From assembly GCA_025050535.1 (NCBI GenBank), contig JALBVF010000001.1:186001-250000 (forward strand): a DNA stretch of 64,000 nucleotides, given 5' to 3'. Source of the stretch: Candidatus Protistibacter heckmannii. GTDB lineage: Bacteria > Pseudomonadota > Gammaproteobacteria > Burkholderiales > Burkholderiaceae. How positions within the stretch are numbered: position 1 is the first letter of the stretch; the number at the start of each line of letters is the position of its first letter. Shown here piece by piece: positions 26,548 through 36,422 of the stretch. The position numbers and the translations under genes are program-made. The notes under the pieces are model-generated. The model worked only from the letters and a program-made list of their open reading frames with translations. It had not been told where the DNA came from and did not search any database.

Positions 26548-27408
26548 ATGAGTGCCAACCGCGCAAACGCTCCGTACTACTTTGTACCGGCTCCGTCGCG
26601 CCATCCGATCCTCGCCAGCATCGGCCTGCTGGGCTTCGGCGGCGGCATGGCGGGCTGGGTCAACGGCGCGTCCTGGGGCCCCTGGGCCGTCCTGTTCGGC
26701 GTGGCCTGGCTGCTCTTCACCCTCTACCACTGGTTCGGCGACGCCATCTCCGAATCCGAGGGCGGCCAGTACAGCCAGCGCGTGGACGTGTCCTACCGCT
26801 GGTCGATGAGCTGGTTCATCTTCTCCGAAGTCATGTTCTTCGCCGCCTTCTTCGGCGCGCTGTTCTACGCCCGCCAGCTGGCCATGCCCTGGCTCGGCGA
26901 CCTGAACAACAAGCTGCTGTGGCCCGACTTCGCGGCCAACTGGCCCCATGCCGGTCCCGGCGGCGTGATCGAGAAGTTCACCGCCATGACCCCGTGGCCG
27001 CTGCCCACGATCAACACCGCGCTGCTGCTGACCTCGGGCGTGACCCTGACCTACGCCCACCATGCCCTCCGCGACGGCCACCGCCAGAAAGTGATCTGGG
27101 GCATGTTCCTGACCGTGGCGCTCGGCGCGCTGTTCATCGGCTGCCAAGCCTATGAATACATCCATGCCTACCATGAGCTCAACCTCAAGCTCAGCTCCGG
27201 CATCTACGGCTCCACCTTCTTCATGCTGACCGGCTTCCACGGCTTCCACGTGACCATGGGCGTGATCATGCTGACCGTGGCGCTGATCCGCGTGATCCGC
27301 GGCCACTTCACCGCCGAACATCATTTCGCCTTCGAAGGCGCCGCCTGGTACTGGCACTTCGTGGACGTGGTCTGGCTCGGCCTGTACGTCGTCGTCTACT
27401 GGCTGTAA
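26548..27408 (+). CDS. coxC: Cytochrome c oxidase subunit III
   Basis: A 286-residue seven-helix subunit that stabilises the proton-pumping core. Conserved features are PYYFVPAPSRHPILASIGLL at the N-terminus, FSEVMFFAAFFGALFYAR (the Glu in the lipid-facing helix), TLTYAHHALRDG, YGSTFFMLTGFHGFHV and the terminal AAWYWHFVDVVWLGLYVVVY. Intact and followed immediately by a terminator, so the oxidase structural operon ends here. Confidence 0.96.
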   Translation: MSANRANAPYYFVPAPSRHPILASIGLLGFGGGMAGWVNGASWGPWAVLFGVAWLLFTLYHWFGDAISESEGGQYSQRVDVSYRWSMSWFIFSEVMFFAAFFGALFYARQLAMPWLGDLNNKLLWPDFAANWPHAGPGGVIEKFTAMTPWPLPTINTALLLTSGVTLTYAHHALRDGHRQKVIWGMFLTVALGALFIGCQAYEYIHAYHELNLKLSSGIYGSTFFMLTGFHGFHVTMGVIMLTVALIRVIRGHFTAEHHFAFEGAAWYWHFVDVVWLGLYVVVYWL

Positions 27409-27425
27409 GCGCGACCGCAGGAAAG

Positions 27426-27455
27426 AAAAATGCCGCAGCTCGCTGCGGCGTTTTT
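27426..27455. terminator. Bidirectional terminator after coxC
   Basis: AAAAATGCCGCAG-CTCG-CTGCGGCGTTTTT: a 7-bp GC stem with A- and T-runs on either side. It separates coxC (forward) from the DUF2909 gene (reverse). Confidence 0.88.
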
Positions 27456-27474
27456 ACTTGCGGGGCCGGAAGCC

Positions 27475-27684
27475 CTACTGCTGAAGGGGAATGCCGGTTC
27501 TGTGGATCCCGCCCATCCAGCTGGCGAACAGGATGAACAGAAACAGCGCGATCGACAGCCCCACACGCAAGGCCAGCGAATACACGGTCTTGTTGCTCTT
27601 GCCCTTGTCGCGCATCAGGTAAAACAGCGCCGAGCCGAGACTGGCGATAATCAGCATGAAGGCGATGGCGATCACGACACGCAC
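27475..27684 (-). CDS. DUF2909 twin-transmembrane protein
   Basis: A 69-residue reverse-strand protein with two membrane helices (VVIAIAFMLIIASLGSALFY and GLSIALFLFILFASWMGGIH) joined by a charged loop DKGKSNKT. This matches the small DUF2909 family found opposite coxC in Burkholderiales. Function is unknown, presumably related to the oxidase. Its start is 31 bases from the divergent SURF1 gene. Intact. Confidence 0.78.
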   Translation of the reverse strand: MRVVIAIAFMLIIASLGSALFYLMRDKGKSNKTVYSLALRVGLSIALFLFILFASWMGGIHRTGIPLQQ

Positions 27685-27714
27685 AGCAAATTCTCCGGGT
27701 TACTCATTCAGACG

Positions 27715-28542
27715 ATGCAGCGCAATCCGCTACTCCAGTTGCCAATCATAGCCGCAATTGCGGTGATCGCCCTGACCTGCGCGCTCGGCAACTGGCAGCT
27801 CGACCGCGCGCATCAGCGCCTGGCGCGCGCCGCCGCGGCGGCGGCCGGCGAGGCGGCAGCGCCCATCGTGCTCAATGCCGCCGGCGACGCGCCCGCCGAC
27901 GCCGACTATCACCGCATCCGCGCCCGCGGCCGCTGGCAGCCCGAGCTGGCCGTGTTCCTGGAGAACCGGCCGCACGGCGCGGCGCGCAAGACCTCCGCAG
28001 TGGCGTCCCCGGCGTCCGCGTCCGGCCCCGCCGCCGGTCAGGTCCCCGAGCTCGACGGCCGCAGCGGCTTTGAAGTTGTGATGCCGCTCGCGCTGTCCGG
28101 CGGCGGCGCCGTGCTCGTCAAGCGCGGCTGGATTCCGCGCGACCCGGCCGATCCCACGCTTGTGCCACAATTCGCCACGCCGCAGGACGAGGTGCAGGTC
28201 GAAGGCCTGGCGCTCGCCGAACTGGGCTACGTCTATGCCCTGGGCGGCAAGGATGAAGCCGGCCGGTGCGTGCGCCAGAACCTCGACGTCTCCGCCTATG
28301 CCGCCGAGCTGGGCGGCAAGGGCGTGAAACTGCTGCCCTTCGTGATCCAGCAGTCGAGCGAGGCCGGCGACGGCCTGCGCCGCGACTGGGTGCGCCAGGG
28401 CAGCGGCGCGGACCGCAACTACGGCTATGCCTTCCAATGGTTCGCGCTGGCGGCGATGATGGCCCTGTTCGCCGTCTTCCATTACTGGCGCGGCCGCAAC
28501 AAACGGCGCGACAGGCAGAGCGACAAGCAAGGAACAGCATGA
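27715..28542 (+). CDS. SURF1 family oxidase assembly protein
   Basis: A 275-residue inner-membrane protein with two terminal transmembrane helices (IIAAIAVIALTCALGNWQLD with the conserved GxWQL..R motif, and FALAAMMALFAVFHYWRG) and a periplasmic domain containing YHRIRARGRW, LVKRGWIPRDPADP, and NYGYAFQWFA. SURF1 proteins help deliver heme a to subunit I. I chose ATG 27715 (MQRNPLLQLP). The next gene overlaps its stop (ATGA), suggesting coupling. Intact. Confidence 0.9.
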   Translation: MQRNPLLQLPIIAAIAVIALTCALGNWQLDRAHQRLARAAAAAAGEAAAPIVLNAAGDAPADADYHRIRARGRWQPELAVFLENRPHGAARKTSAVASPASASGPAAGQVPELDGRSGFEVVMPLALSGGGAVLVKRGWIPRDPADPTLVPQFATPQDEVQVEGLALAELGYVYALGGKDEAGRCVRQNLDVSAYAAELGGKGVKLLPFVIQQSSEAGDGLRRDWVRQGSGADRNYGYAFQWFALAAMMALFAVFHYWRGRNKRRDRQSDKQGTA

Positions 28543-29240
28543 CGCAGCAAGAAGCGCCGCAAGGCGCACAACACCAACCGGAACTGATCCCCTCCACGCC
28601 CGGCGCGGAGCAGAGCGAATGCGGCGGCATCGATGCGCGCACCGGCCTTGGCCGCGTGCAGATGCTCCTGCTGCTGCTCGTCTGTGCAGCGCCCGTCATC
28701 GCCTCCTACTTCACCTACTACGTGGTCAAGCCCGGCGGCGGCAAGACCAACTACGGCATGCTCGTGCAGCCGCAGCGACCGATTCCCGAGGCGCTCGCCG
28801 CGCGCGACGAAAACGGCGTGAGCGCGCCGCTCGCGCAGGTGGCGCGTGGCAAATGGCTGCTCTTCTCGGTGGACGGCGCGAAGGACTGCGGCGAACCCTG
28901 CGCGAAGAAGCTCTTCATAATCCGCCAGCTGCGCCTGGGCCTGAACCAGGATGCCGGCCGCGTCATCCCCGCCTGGCTCGTCACCGACGACGCGCCCATC
29001 GATCCACGCGTGCTCTCCGCCTATGGCGACGACCGTTCCGCTATGCGCTTCCTGCGCGTCGACCGCGCGGCGCTCGCCGCCTGGATGGGCGTCGACGGCG
29101 AGCTCGCCGACGGCATCTATCTCGTGGACCAGCGCGGCAATTACATGATGCACTTCCCCGGCGCACCCGAACCCGCGCGCATGCTCAAGGACCTCGCGAA
29201 GCTGCTGAAGTGGAACCACACCTCGGCGGAAGGCGAATAG
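28539..29240 (+). CDS. SCO-like membrane-anchored thioredoxin-fold protein
   Basis: A 233-residue protein with one membrane helix (QMLLLLLVCAAPVIASYFTY) and a periplasmic domain with WLLFSVDGAKDCGEPCAKKL (CxxxC-like pair), IRQLRLGLNQDAGRVI, and YLVDQRGNYMMHFP, a distant relative of SCO1 copper chaperones. Genes of this type lie between SURF1 and ctaA in many Betaproteobacteria; the exact task (copper or thiol delivery to CuA) is inferred. Start overlaps the SURF1 stop by four bases. Intact. Confidence 0.72.
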   Translation: MTQQEAPQGAQHQPELIPSTPGAEQSECGGIDARTGLGRVQMLLLLLVCAAPVIASYFTYYVVKPGGGKTNYGMLVQPQRPIPEALAARDENGVSAPLAQVARGKWLLFSVDGAKDCGEPCAKKLFIIRQLRLGLNQDAGRVIPAWLVTDDAPIDPRVLSAYGDDRSAMRFLRVDRAALAAWMGVDGELADGIYLVDQRGNYMMHFPGAPEPARMLKDLAKLLKWNHTSAEGE

Positions 29241-29256
29241 GCGCGGCGCCTGCATC

Positions 29257-30384
29257 ATGCAGCTCTCGCATTTCGCCCAGCTCGCGGCCATCGGCCTACT
29301 CGTCGCGCTCATGCCGCTCAGCTACGTCTGGGTGCGCGCCGGCCGCGAACCGGGCGCGCGCTTTCGCAAGCTGATCTGGATCACCGTCTTCCTCACGCTG
29401 GACCTGATCATGTTCGGCGGCTTCACCCGCCTGACCGATTCCGGCCTCAGCTGCCCCGACTGGCCGGGCTGCTACGGCACCGCCTCGCCCGTGCACGCGG
29501 CGGGCGACATCCACGCCGCCCAGACCGCCATGCCCACCGGCCCGGTCACCATGGCCAAGGCCTGGATCGAAATGCTGCACCGCTATTTCGCCATGGCCAT
29601 CGGCGTGCTCATCATCACCCTCGTCGCCCTCGCCTTGGCGCGCAGCCGCCAAGCGCGCCGGCAAGGCGCGCCGGGCCCCTCGCCCTGGCCCGCCACCGCC
29701 GTGCTCGGCCTCGTCTGCCTGCAGGGCGCCTTTGGTGCCTGGACCGTCACGCTCAAGCTGCAGCCGGCCATCGTCACCACGCATCTTCTGCTGGGCATGG
29801 CGCTGTTCGCCGCGCTGACGTGGCTCGGCTGCCTGGAGCTGGACGGCGCGCCGGCGCGCAGCGCCGGGCCAGTATCCATGCCGCGCAGTCTGCGCGCTCT
29901 GGCCCTCGCGGCCCTGGCCCTGCTCGTCGTGCAGATCGCCCTGGGCGGCTGGGTCAGCACCAACTACGCCGTGCTCGCCTGCGCCGACTTCCCTCTGTGC
30001 AACGGCCGGCTCGTGCCCGAGATGCAGTTCACCGAAGGCTTCAGCCTCTGGCGTCCGCTGGGCATGACCGCAGGCGGCGAACATCTGCAGCTCCCGGCCC
30101 TGGTGGCGATCCATTGGACCCACCGCGTCTTCGCCGTGCTGGTGGCGCTCGTCATCGCCGCCCTGGCATGGCGGGCCGCGAAAGCCGCCAAGGACCTCCA
30201 CGGCCTGAAGCCCTGGCTCGTCTGGCTCGCCGCGCTGCTCGTCCTGCAGTTGGCCACCGGCATTTCCAACATCGTGCTGCAATGGCCCCTGCTCGGCGCG
30301 ATTGCGCATAATGGCGGTGCGGCGCTGCTGCTGTTCACCCTGCTGAGACTGAATTTCGCGCTGCATTGCGCACCGAACGCATGA
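29257..30384 (+). CDS. ctaA: Heme A synthase (COX15/CtaA family)
   Basis: A 375-residue eight-helix membrane enzyme that oxidises the C8 methyl of heme O to a formyl group, giving heme A. Characteristic motifs are [20 protein letters not shown], the heme-ligand [52 protein letters not shown] and [14 protein letters not shown]. All four His positions of the two four-helix bundles are visible. Intact. Its stop overlaps the ctaB start (ATGA). Confidence 0.95.
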   Translation: MQLSHFAQLAAIGLLVALMPLSYVWVRAGREPGARFRKLIWITVFLTLDLIMFGGFTRLTDSGLSCPDWPGCYGTASPVHAAGDIHAAQTAMPTGPVTMAKAWIEMLHRYFAMAIGVLIITLVALALARSRQARRQGAPGPSPWPATAVLGLVCLQGAFGAWTVTLKLQPAIVTTHLLLGMALFAALTWLGCLELDGAPARSAGPVSMPRSLRALALAALALLVVQIALGGWVSTNYAVLACADFPLCNGRLVPEMQFTEGFSLWRPLGMTAGGEHLQLPALVAIHWTHRVFAVLVALVIAALAWRAAKAAKDLHGLKPWLVWLAALLVLQLATGISNIVLQWPLLGAIAHNGGAALLLFTLLRLNFALHCAPNA

Positions 30385-31274
30385 CCACCATCGTCCCCCC
30401 CCAGGCCAGACGCATGGCCCAATACCTCGCACTCACCAAGCCGCGCGTGACGCAGCTCGCCGTCTTCTGTGCGGTGATCGGCATGTTCCTCGCCACGCCC
30501 GGCATGGTGCCTTGGCGCGTGCTCATCGGCGGCGCGGCCGGCATCTGGCTGCTCGCCGGCGCGGCCTTCGCGGTCAACTGCCTGGTCGAACAGAAGATCG
30601 ACGCCAAGATGAAGCGCACCGCCTGGCGCCCCTCGGTGCGCGGAGAGATCACTTCGCTGCAGATCGTCGTGTTCTCGCTCATCATCGGCGGCGCCGGCAT
30701 GGTGGTGCTCCACGTCTTCACCAACGCGCTCACCATGTGGCTCACCTTCGCCACCTTCATCGGCTACGCGGTGATCTACACCATCCTGCTCAAGCCCGCC
30801 ACGCCGCAGAACATCGTCATCGGCGGCCTCTCCGGCGCCATGCCGCCCGCCCTAGGCTGGGCCGCGGTGGACGGTAGCCTGCCGCCCGAAGCCTGGTTCC
30901 TGGTGCTGATCATCTTCACCTGGACGCCACCGCACTTCTGGGCCCTGGCGCTCTACCGCCGCGCCGACTACGAGAAGTCCGGCCTGCCCATGCTGCCGGT
31001 CACCCACGGCGAACGCTTCACGCTGCTGCACATCCTGCTCTACACGCTGATCATGATCGCGGCCACGCTGCTGCCCTTCGTCTACAAGATGAGCGGCCTG
31101 ATCTACCTCGTCGCCGCGCTAGTGCTTGGCGCCATGTTCCTCGTCTACGCCTGGCGCCTGTACCGCGCCTATTCTGACGAGCTCGCGCGCAGCACCTTCA
31201 AGTTTTCCATCCTCTACCTCTCGCTGCTCTTCGCCGCGCTGCTGGTGGACCACTATTTCACCTATCTGCCTTGA
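30381..31274 (+). CDS. ctaB: Protoheme IX farnesyltransferase (heme O synthase)
   Basis: A 297-residue UbiA-family prenyltransferase that adds farnesyl to heme B to make heme O, the substrate of CtaA. It has multiple membrane helices and the allylic-diphosphate sites [19 protein letters not shown] (N..xxD variant of NDxxDxxxD) and the second Asp region [35 protein letters not shown] is a family signature. Start ATG 30381 overlaps the ctaA stop. Intact. Confidence 0.95.
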   Translation: MTTIVPPQARRMAQYLALTKPRVTQLAVFCAVIGMFLATPGMVPWRVLIGGAAGIWLLAGAAFAVNCLVEQKIDAKMKRTAWRPSVRGEITSLQIVVFSLIIGGAGMVVLHVFTNALTMWLTFATFIGYAVIYTILLKPATPQNIVIGGLSGAMPPALGWAAVDGSLPPEAWFLVLIIFTWTPPHFWALALYRRADYEKSGLPMLPVTHGERFTLLHILLYTLIMIAATLLPFVYKMSGLIYLVAALVLGAMFLVYAWRLYRAYSDELARSTFKFSILYLSLLFAALLVDHYFTYLP

Positions 31275-31282
31275 GCTTCTCC

Positions 31283-31900
31283 ATGCCCTCCCTGTTCTCC
31301 CGCTCCTCCCTGGCCGCGCTGCTGTTGGCCCTGGCCGGCGCGCTGGCCCTCGCCGGCTGCGGCGAAAAGGCCAAGCCCGCCTTCGTCAACACCGACATCA
31401 CCGGCGCCAAGGAATTCGCCACAGATTTCTCGCTGCTCGATCCGCAGAGCAAGACCCGCACCCTCGCCGACTTCAAGGGCAAGGTCGTGGTGATGTTCTT
31501 CGGCTATACGCATTGCCCCGACGTCTGCCCGACCACGCTGACCGAACTGCGCCAGGTCGTTGACAAGCTCGGTCCGGACGGCGACAAGGTGCAGGTGCTG
31601 TTCGTGACGGTGGATCCAGAGCGCGACACCGCAGAGCTGCTTGGCAAATACGTGCCCACCTTCCATCCGAGCTTCCTCGGCCTGCGGCCCATCAACCAGG
31701 CGGCGCTGGACGCCCTGACCAAGGGTTTCAAGGTGTTCTACAGCGAGGTCCCCGGCACCTCGGGGCGCAACTACACCATCGATCACACTGCCGCGAGCTA
31801 TGCCTTCGATCCGCAAGGCCGGCTGCGGCTGTTCATTCGCAACGGCCAGGGCGTGGACCCGTTGGTGAAGGATCTGAAGCGGCTGATCGCCGGAGACTGA
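31283..31900 (+). CDS. SCO1/SenC copper chaperone lipoprotein
   Basis: A 205-residue protein with a lipoprotein signal (LALAGALALAGC) and a thioredoxin fold carrying the copper-binding FFGYTHCPDVCPTTLTEL (CxxxC) and a distal His in YTIDHTAASYAF. It delivers copper to the CuA site of subunit II. ATG 31283 is preferred over a TTG at 31271 that overlaps the ctaB stop. Last gene of the oxidase/heme cluster, complete. Confidence 0.92.
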   Translation: MPSLFSRSSLAALLLALAGALALAGCGEKAKPAFVNTDITGAKEFATDFSLLDPQSKTRTLADFKGKVVVMFFGYTHCPDVCPTTLTELRQVVDKLGPDGDKVQVLFVTVDPERDTAELLGKYVPTFHPSFLGLRPINQAALDALTKGFKVFYSEVPGTSGRNYTIDHTAASYAFDPQGRLRLFIRNGQGVDPLVKDLKRLIAGD

Positions 31901-31974
31901 GCGCTTCCAGGCGCGATCGGGCCACGGCAGGAGGCCTGCCCCGCCGCAATCCGCGCGGCGGCCTCATCCGCGCC

Positions 31975-32991
31975 TCAGAGACCCCGGCGCTTGAGTTCTT
32001 CCGCGGCCAGTGTGCGGTCTTCGCGCTGCGCCTTGCCGGCGACGATATTGCGCAGATACGCCGTCGTGAGGTGGGGATAAAGCAGGCGTTCCAGCGGCGG
32101 ATGAGGTCCACCTGATTCGCCGCCATGGCGGTGAGATTGCGCGCGCTGGATGCCCAGCAAATGCGTGTCGCCGTTCTGGATGATGTTGCGCGCTTCCAGA
32201 TACGGATCGAAGCCGGCGAAGAACGCCGCATATTCCTTCAGCAGATCCGGCCCGTTGCTCATGCGCAGGATGTACTGGGCGGCGAATTCGTCCGCCGTGT
32301 CCTCGTTGGCCGAACCCGGCAGCCCCTAGAGATTGAGCAACGAATGCCCGATCTCATGCAGCAGGATGCCGGTGAACAGCCACGGCTTGTCCTCGCTCGC
32401 GTCGAGCATCTCCGAGCACAGCGTGATGTCGCCGTTGGTGCGCGCCGACAGCGCGTTGACCATGCGGCAGGGCTTGACCTCGATGTCGAAGTCGGGGAAA
32501 TCGAACTGCAGGCGCAGCATCTGATAGCCGTTGAGCAGCCGCGAATACAGCGCATTGCCCTTGCCCGGATCGAGGCGGCGGAAGGTCTGCATCTGGATGC
32601 GCACGTTCTTGCTGCCGACCAGGGCATAGCGGTTATCCAGCAGGAGGTAGTAGGAGCCGGCATCCTTCACGTTGAAGGGCAGCTCGGTGGGCGTCGTCGC
32701 CTTGGCGCGGCCCACGCCCTGGAAATTCTGGCCGGCATGCATCGCCTGATAGTTCGTGGCGTCGAGGATCCAGGCGCTGATGTTGCGGTTGGCCGCGTCG
32801 GTGACGTCCACCTACACGCGCAGCACGTCGCCGGGATTGAATTTGCCGAGTGGAAATTGGACGGCCTTGCCGCCTTCGACGGCGGTATTCACCGTCGCGG
32901 GCTTGGTGCCGAAGATGGGACTGATGCGGACTTCGGCGCCTGCCCCGAAGGAGGCGAGCGCCAGACAAAGCAGAAGCAGTGCACGCAGCAC
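31975..32991 (-). pseudogene. DUF4344-type putative zinc metallopeptidase, multiple lesions
   Basis: The reverse strand encodes a signal peptide from a GTG at 32991 (LRALLLLCLALASFGAGA), then EVRISPIFGTKPATVNTAVE, a TAG at 32812-32814, a domain ending in the zinc motif GILLHEIGHSLLNL, a TAG at about 32326, and then GLPGSANEDTADEFAAQYIL, the usual partner of HExxH in DUF4344. Two opposite frameshifts flank ARNLTAMAANQVDLIRRWN near 32150-32080, after which the frame returns to the end RGL at 31975. It sits 12 bases after rpoH. It was a secreted peptidase of unknown substrate; now inactive because of two stops. Confidence 0.75.
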
Positions 32992-33002
32992 GGAAGCGCC
33001 GA

Positions 33003-33935
33003 TCAGGCGTAGCCGGCCAGGGCGCCCTTCATCTTCTTCATGGCGGCCACTTCGATCTGCCGGATACGCTCAGCCGACACGCCGAACTCCTCGGCCAGAT
33101 CCTGCAGCGTTCTGCCGCCGGATCCGTCGTCGTTCACCTTGAGCCAGCGCGCCTCGATGATTAGGCGGCTGCGCGGGTCCAGCCCCGAGAGTGCCTGCTC
33201 CAGGCCTTCGCTCTGCAGGCGGTCTTCCTGGCGCGAGACCAGCACCGCGGTCGGCTCGTTGTGGTTGTCGGCCATATAGGCGATCGGCGCATAGGTTTCC
33301 TCGCCGTCCTCGACATGGCCTTCCAGCGCGGTGTCGCCGCCGGCCAGACGCATCTCCATCTCGGCCACGTCCTCGGCCTTGACGTTGAGCTTCTGGGCCA
33401 GGGTCTCGACCTCGTCCACGGTGAAGGCGTACAGATCCTGCTTGTTGCTGCGCAGGTTGAAGAAGAGCTTGCGCTGGGCCTTGGTCGTGGCGACCTTGAC
33501 CATGCGCCAGTTCTTTAGCACGTACTCGTGGATCTCCGCCTTGATCCAGTGGATCGCGTAGGACACCAAGCGCACGCCCTGGTTGGGATCGAAGCGGCGC
33601 ACCGCCTTCATCAGGCCGATATTGCCTTCCTGGATCAGGTCGGCATGCGGCAGGCCGTAGCCCAGATATTGACGGGCGACCGACACCACCAGGCGTAGGT
33701 GCGAGAGCACCAGGCCGCGGGCCGAGTCGATGTCGTTTTGTTCGCGCAGGGCGACCGCCAACTTGCGTTCTTCCTCGGCGCTGAGCATCGGCAGACGGTT
33801 CACCGCCTGGATATAAGCATCGATATTACCCAGGCTGCCAGGGTTGGGCAGCGCCATCAGCTGGCCGCCCTGGAGAGCCGGGGTTTCAACTGGAATCACT
33901 GCGCTCACAGAGGACTCCTTGAGTTTGTTGAACAT
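33003..33935 (-). CDS. rpoH: Heat-shock sigma factor RpoH (sigma-32)
   Basis: A 310-residue alternative sigma factor directing transcription of chaperone and protease genes. It shows region 2 (LVLSHLRLVVSVARQYLGYG, LPHADLIQEGNIGLMKAVRR, VRLVSYAIHWIKAEIHEYVL), the RpoH box TKAQRKLFFNLRSNK, and region 4 with the helix-turn-helix TLQDLAEEFGVSAERIRQIE. Full-length and undamaged between a dead peptidase gene and an AT-rich, IS-marked island, so it is probably under strong selection. Its upstream DNA (33936-34010) is AT-rich; I could not assign a promoter securely. Confidence 0.95.
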   Translation of the reverse strand: MFNKLKESSVSAVIPVETPALQGGQLMALPNPGSLGNIDAYIQAVNRLPMLSAEEERKLAVALREQNDIDSARGLVLSHLRLVVSVARQYLGYGLPHADLIQEGNIGLMKAVRRFDPNQGVRLVSYAIHWIKAEIHEYVLKNWRMVKVATTKAQRKLFFNLRSNKQDLYAFTVDEVETLAQKLNVKAEDVAEMEMRLAGGDTALEGHVEDGEETYAPIAYMADNHNEPTAVLVSRQEDRLQSEGLEQALSGLDPRSRLIIEARWLKVNDDGSGGRTLQDLAEEFGVSAERIRQIEVAAMKKMKGALAGYA

Positions 33936-34229
33936 ATTTTCAATAGTTTAACTCTCTGGACATGAGAGTGCTAATAGAGCCAATAATGCCCTTTTCGGTT
34001 CCCGTGATCCGTGACATTAAAGTCACGCGACAGAACATTAAACTCAACGACACGACATTAAAGTCAACGAAATACTTATTTTTTAAGGTATTCTCTGCAT
34101 TAACTAGAGAAAAATACAAAAATCCATGAATTTAAAATGGTTATATCGAATTAAGGTTATTCGACCGCCGTTGATTCTGCATTTTTAGCAACTAGCAGCA
34201 CGGGGCTTGATCACTCTGCCCTGCAGGAT
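33936..34229. other. AT-rich non-coding island upstream of rpoH
   Basis: About 290 bases far richer in A+T than the rest of the window, with no convincing reading frame. It contains the rpoH leader, a three-unit direct repeat (34014-34071), and AT-rich DNA up to the break point of an IS-A fragment. It reads as foreign DNA, probably the end of a lost mobile element. Confidence 0.6.
34014..34071. repeat. Three tandem 20-21-bp repeats resembling Tn7-type transposase sites
   Basis: ACATTAAAGTCACGCGACA (34014), ACATTAAACTCAACGACAC (34035) and ACATTAAAGTCAACGAAAT (34055) share the core ACATTAAASTCA and are spaced 21 and 20 bases, two helical turns. Tn7 ends contain repeated TnsB sites with the similar core GACAATAAAGTC. 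No TnsB/TniA gene is present here. Confidence 0.6.
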
Positions 34230-34712
34230 TAGGCTTTCTTCATGGGCTTTGCGGCGTGAAGCCCCAACGCTCCAGATACAGGCCCATCGTGCGAACGACC
34301 AGCTTGATGCCTTATCGGTTAAGGATCAACTCGGCCACTGCCTGGCGGCTCCACAGCGCATAGATCATCTTCAACTGGTCGGGCGTGCGGTCGCGGATCA
34401 GCCGCTGAACCTCGCGCTCCTGCTCCGCCGTCAGCGTTCTGCCCGTACCCTGTGGGCGCCCGGGGCGCTCTACGTCGAGGGCCTTCCACCCGCCCGCGCG
34501 ATACGCCTTCACCGCCGCAATGAGCGTCGTGCGCGACATCTCGCATTGCGCCGCCGTGTCCTTCAGGCTCACGCCATCCAGCCGCATTTTCACCACACGT
34601 CGGCGCCGTTCGTTCAGGGCGGCTACCGGCAGCGTTCTCGAGTCGATTTTGTCCCTGCAACAGCAGACTCTATATCACTCAATAAGTTCAATGTTTAAGT
34701 GCTTGATCAATA
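34230..34712 (-). mobile_element. IS-A copy 3, 5' half only
   Basis: The right terminal repeat is complete (ends GCTTGATCAA, TA at 34711-34712), and the first 130 or so codons of the transposase are present on the reverse strand, but the element is cut off at 34230, before the DDE core. Within it, CGATACGGC of copy 1 is CGATAAGGC, creating a TAA, and there is a one-base loss in the TTTT of GGGCTTTTGCGG. A dead remnant, diverged more than copies 1 and 2. Confidence 0.88.
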
Positions 34713-34764
34713 TTCAAAAGAGAAGAGGGGACGACGAGGATCAAATCATTTCTGAAGCGCGGCA

Positions 34765-36229
34765 ATGCTGCTGCTGATCGCGCTGATCGTGCTGCTGGCG
34801 CTCGTGCTGGCGGCGGTCACCGCGATGAAGTCTTCCACGCAGATGAAGGTGCAGCCGGTGGCGCAGATCGACGAGGCCGGGGCGGTGTTTCGGCTGTCCA
34901 CGGGCGTGCGCCTGTCGACGGTGTCGAGCGCCATGGATCCGAAGCAGAACGAGGAAGCCTTCCTGCAGATGCACAAGCTGCTGGAGACGAGCTTTCCGCT
35001 GGTGCATGCCCAGCTCAAGCGCGAGACGGTCAATGGCCTGAGTCTGCTCTACACCTGGGAGGGCAGCGATCCGGCGGCCAAGCCGGCGATGTTCCTCTCC
35101 CACATGGACGTGGTGCCCGTCGAGGACGGCGACCAAGGGCAAGTGGCTGCATGCGGGCTTCTCCGGCGACGTGGCCGACGGCTTCGTCTTGGGCCGCGGC
35201 GCCTGGGACAACAAGAGCAACGGCTTCTCGCTTCTCGAGGCGATGGAGAACCTAATAAAGACCGGCTACAAGCCGCACCAGACGATTTATTTCTTCATGG
35301 GCGCCGACGAGGAGGTCAACGGGCTGCACGGTGCGAAGATGGCGGCGGCGATGCTCGCCAAGCGCGGCGTGAAACTGGAATTCCTGATGGACGAGGGCAT
35401 GGTCATCGCCAAGGACCTGATTCCCGGCGTCAAGCAGCCGGTGGCGCTGATCGCGCTGGCGCAGAAAGGCTATATAAGCGTGCGCAGGTCGGTGGACGTG
35501 GACCGCGTTGGGTATTCGTCGATGCCGCCGCGCGAATCGGTGATCGGCGTGCTCTCGGCCTGGCTGTCGCGGCTGGAGAAGGACCCGCTGCCCGAGCGCC
35601 GGGACGGCCTGCCGCTGGCGATGATGGAAACGCTAGCGCCCGAGATGCCGATGAGCATCCGCGTGGTGATGAGCAATCTGTGGCTGTTCAAGCCGATCGT
35701 GATCAAGGCACTGGCCAAGTCTGATCCGAGCCGCGCCCAACTGCACACGACGACGGCGCTGACGGTGGTCAACGGCGGCATCAAGGACAACGTGCTGCCG
35801 GGGCACGTCGAGGCCAAGGTGAATTTCTGCATCATGCCCGGCGACACGACGGAGAGCGTGCTCGAGCACGTGCGCAACACGCTGGCTGATCCGCGCATCC
35901 AGGTGGCCAAGGACGGCATCGCCATCGATCCGAGCCGCGTGTCGAGCGCGGGCACTGAAGCCTACCGGTGCATGGAGCGCGCGGTGCGCCAGGTGTATCC
36001 GTACACCCTCGTCAGCCCCGGCCTGTTCAGCGCCTTCGGCGACGCGGAGTATTTCGAGGACGTCGCGCAGGACATCCACCGTTTCTCGCCCATCCCCGTG
36101 ATGGCCGCCGACGCCGAGCTTTTCCACGGCCTGAACGAGCGCATGAACATTGCGGACTACATCCAGATGATCCGCTTCTACCGCCAGCTTCTGCTGAACA
36201 TGGCGGAGCCTGCGGGCAAGGGATCGTAG
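34765..36229 (+). pseudogene. M20-family metallopeptidase (PM20D1/carboxypeptidase S-like), frameshifted
   Basis: An N-terminal membrane anchor (LLLIALIVLLALVLAAVTAM) is followed by FLSHMDVVPVEDG, holding the first zinc His and Asp. The frame breaks near 35135; the rest (GFVLGRGAWDNKSNGFSLLE, FMGADEEVNGLHGAK with the catalytic Glu-Glu, LVSPGLFSAFGDAEYF, and the final AELFHGLNERMNI with the last His) is in the next frame to 36229. A single one-base insertion or deletion in GACCAAGGGC explains the break. M20 enzymes cleave C-terminal residues or acyl-amino acids. It starts 53 bases after the IS-A fragment. Confidence 0.85.
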
Positions 36230-36422
36230 GCGGCGCGGACAGCCAAAACCGTTCGTATGCCTACTTCACCGGCCTCCCGGCTGTTTCCAAAAAACCCTTT
36301 GTGTACGGTCCTCCGCGGCCCGTGTAAGCCATCCTTGGAGGGGTGTAAGGAATGGAAATCGAGTGTTTCATATTTGCAGATTTAGGTTTAGTCTGCCTCC
36401 ATGGTTCTCCAAGGAGACAATC

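Noticed and set aside
34014-34071. CRISPR array
   Set aside because: Only three units with 20-21-bp period and no spacers of independent sequence; no cas genes. The repeats are contiguous protein-binding-site-like units.
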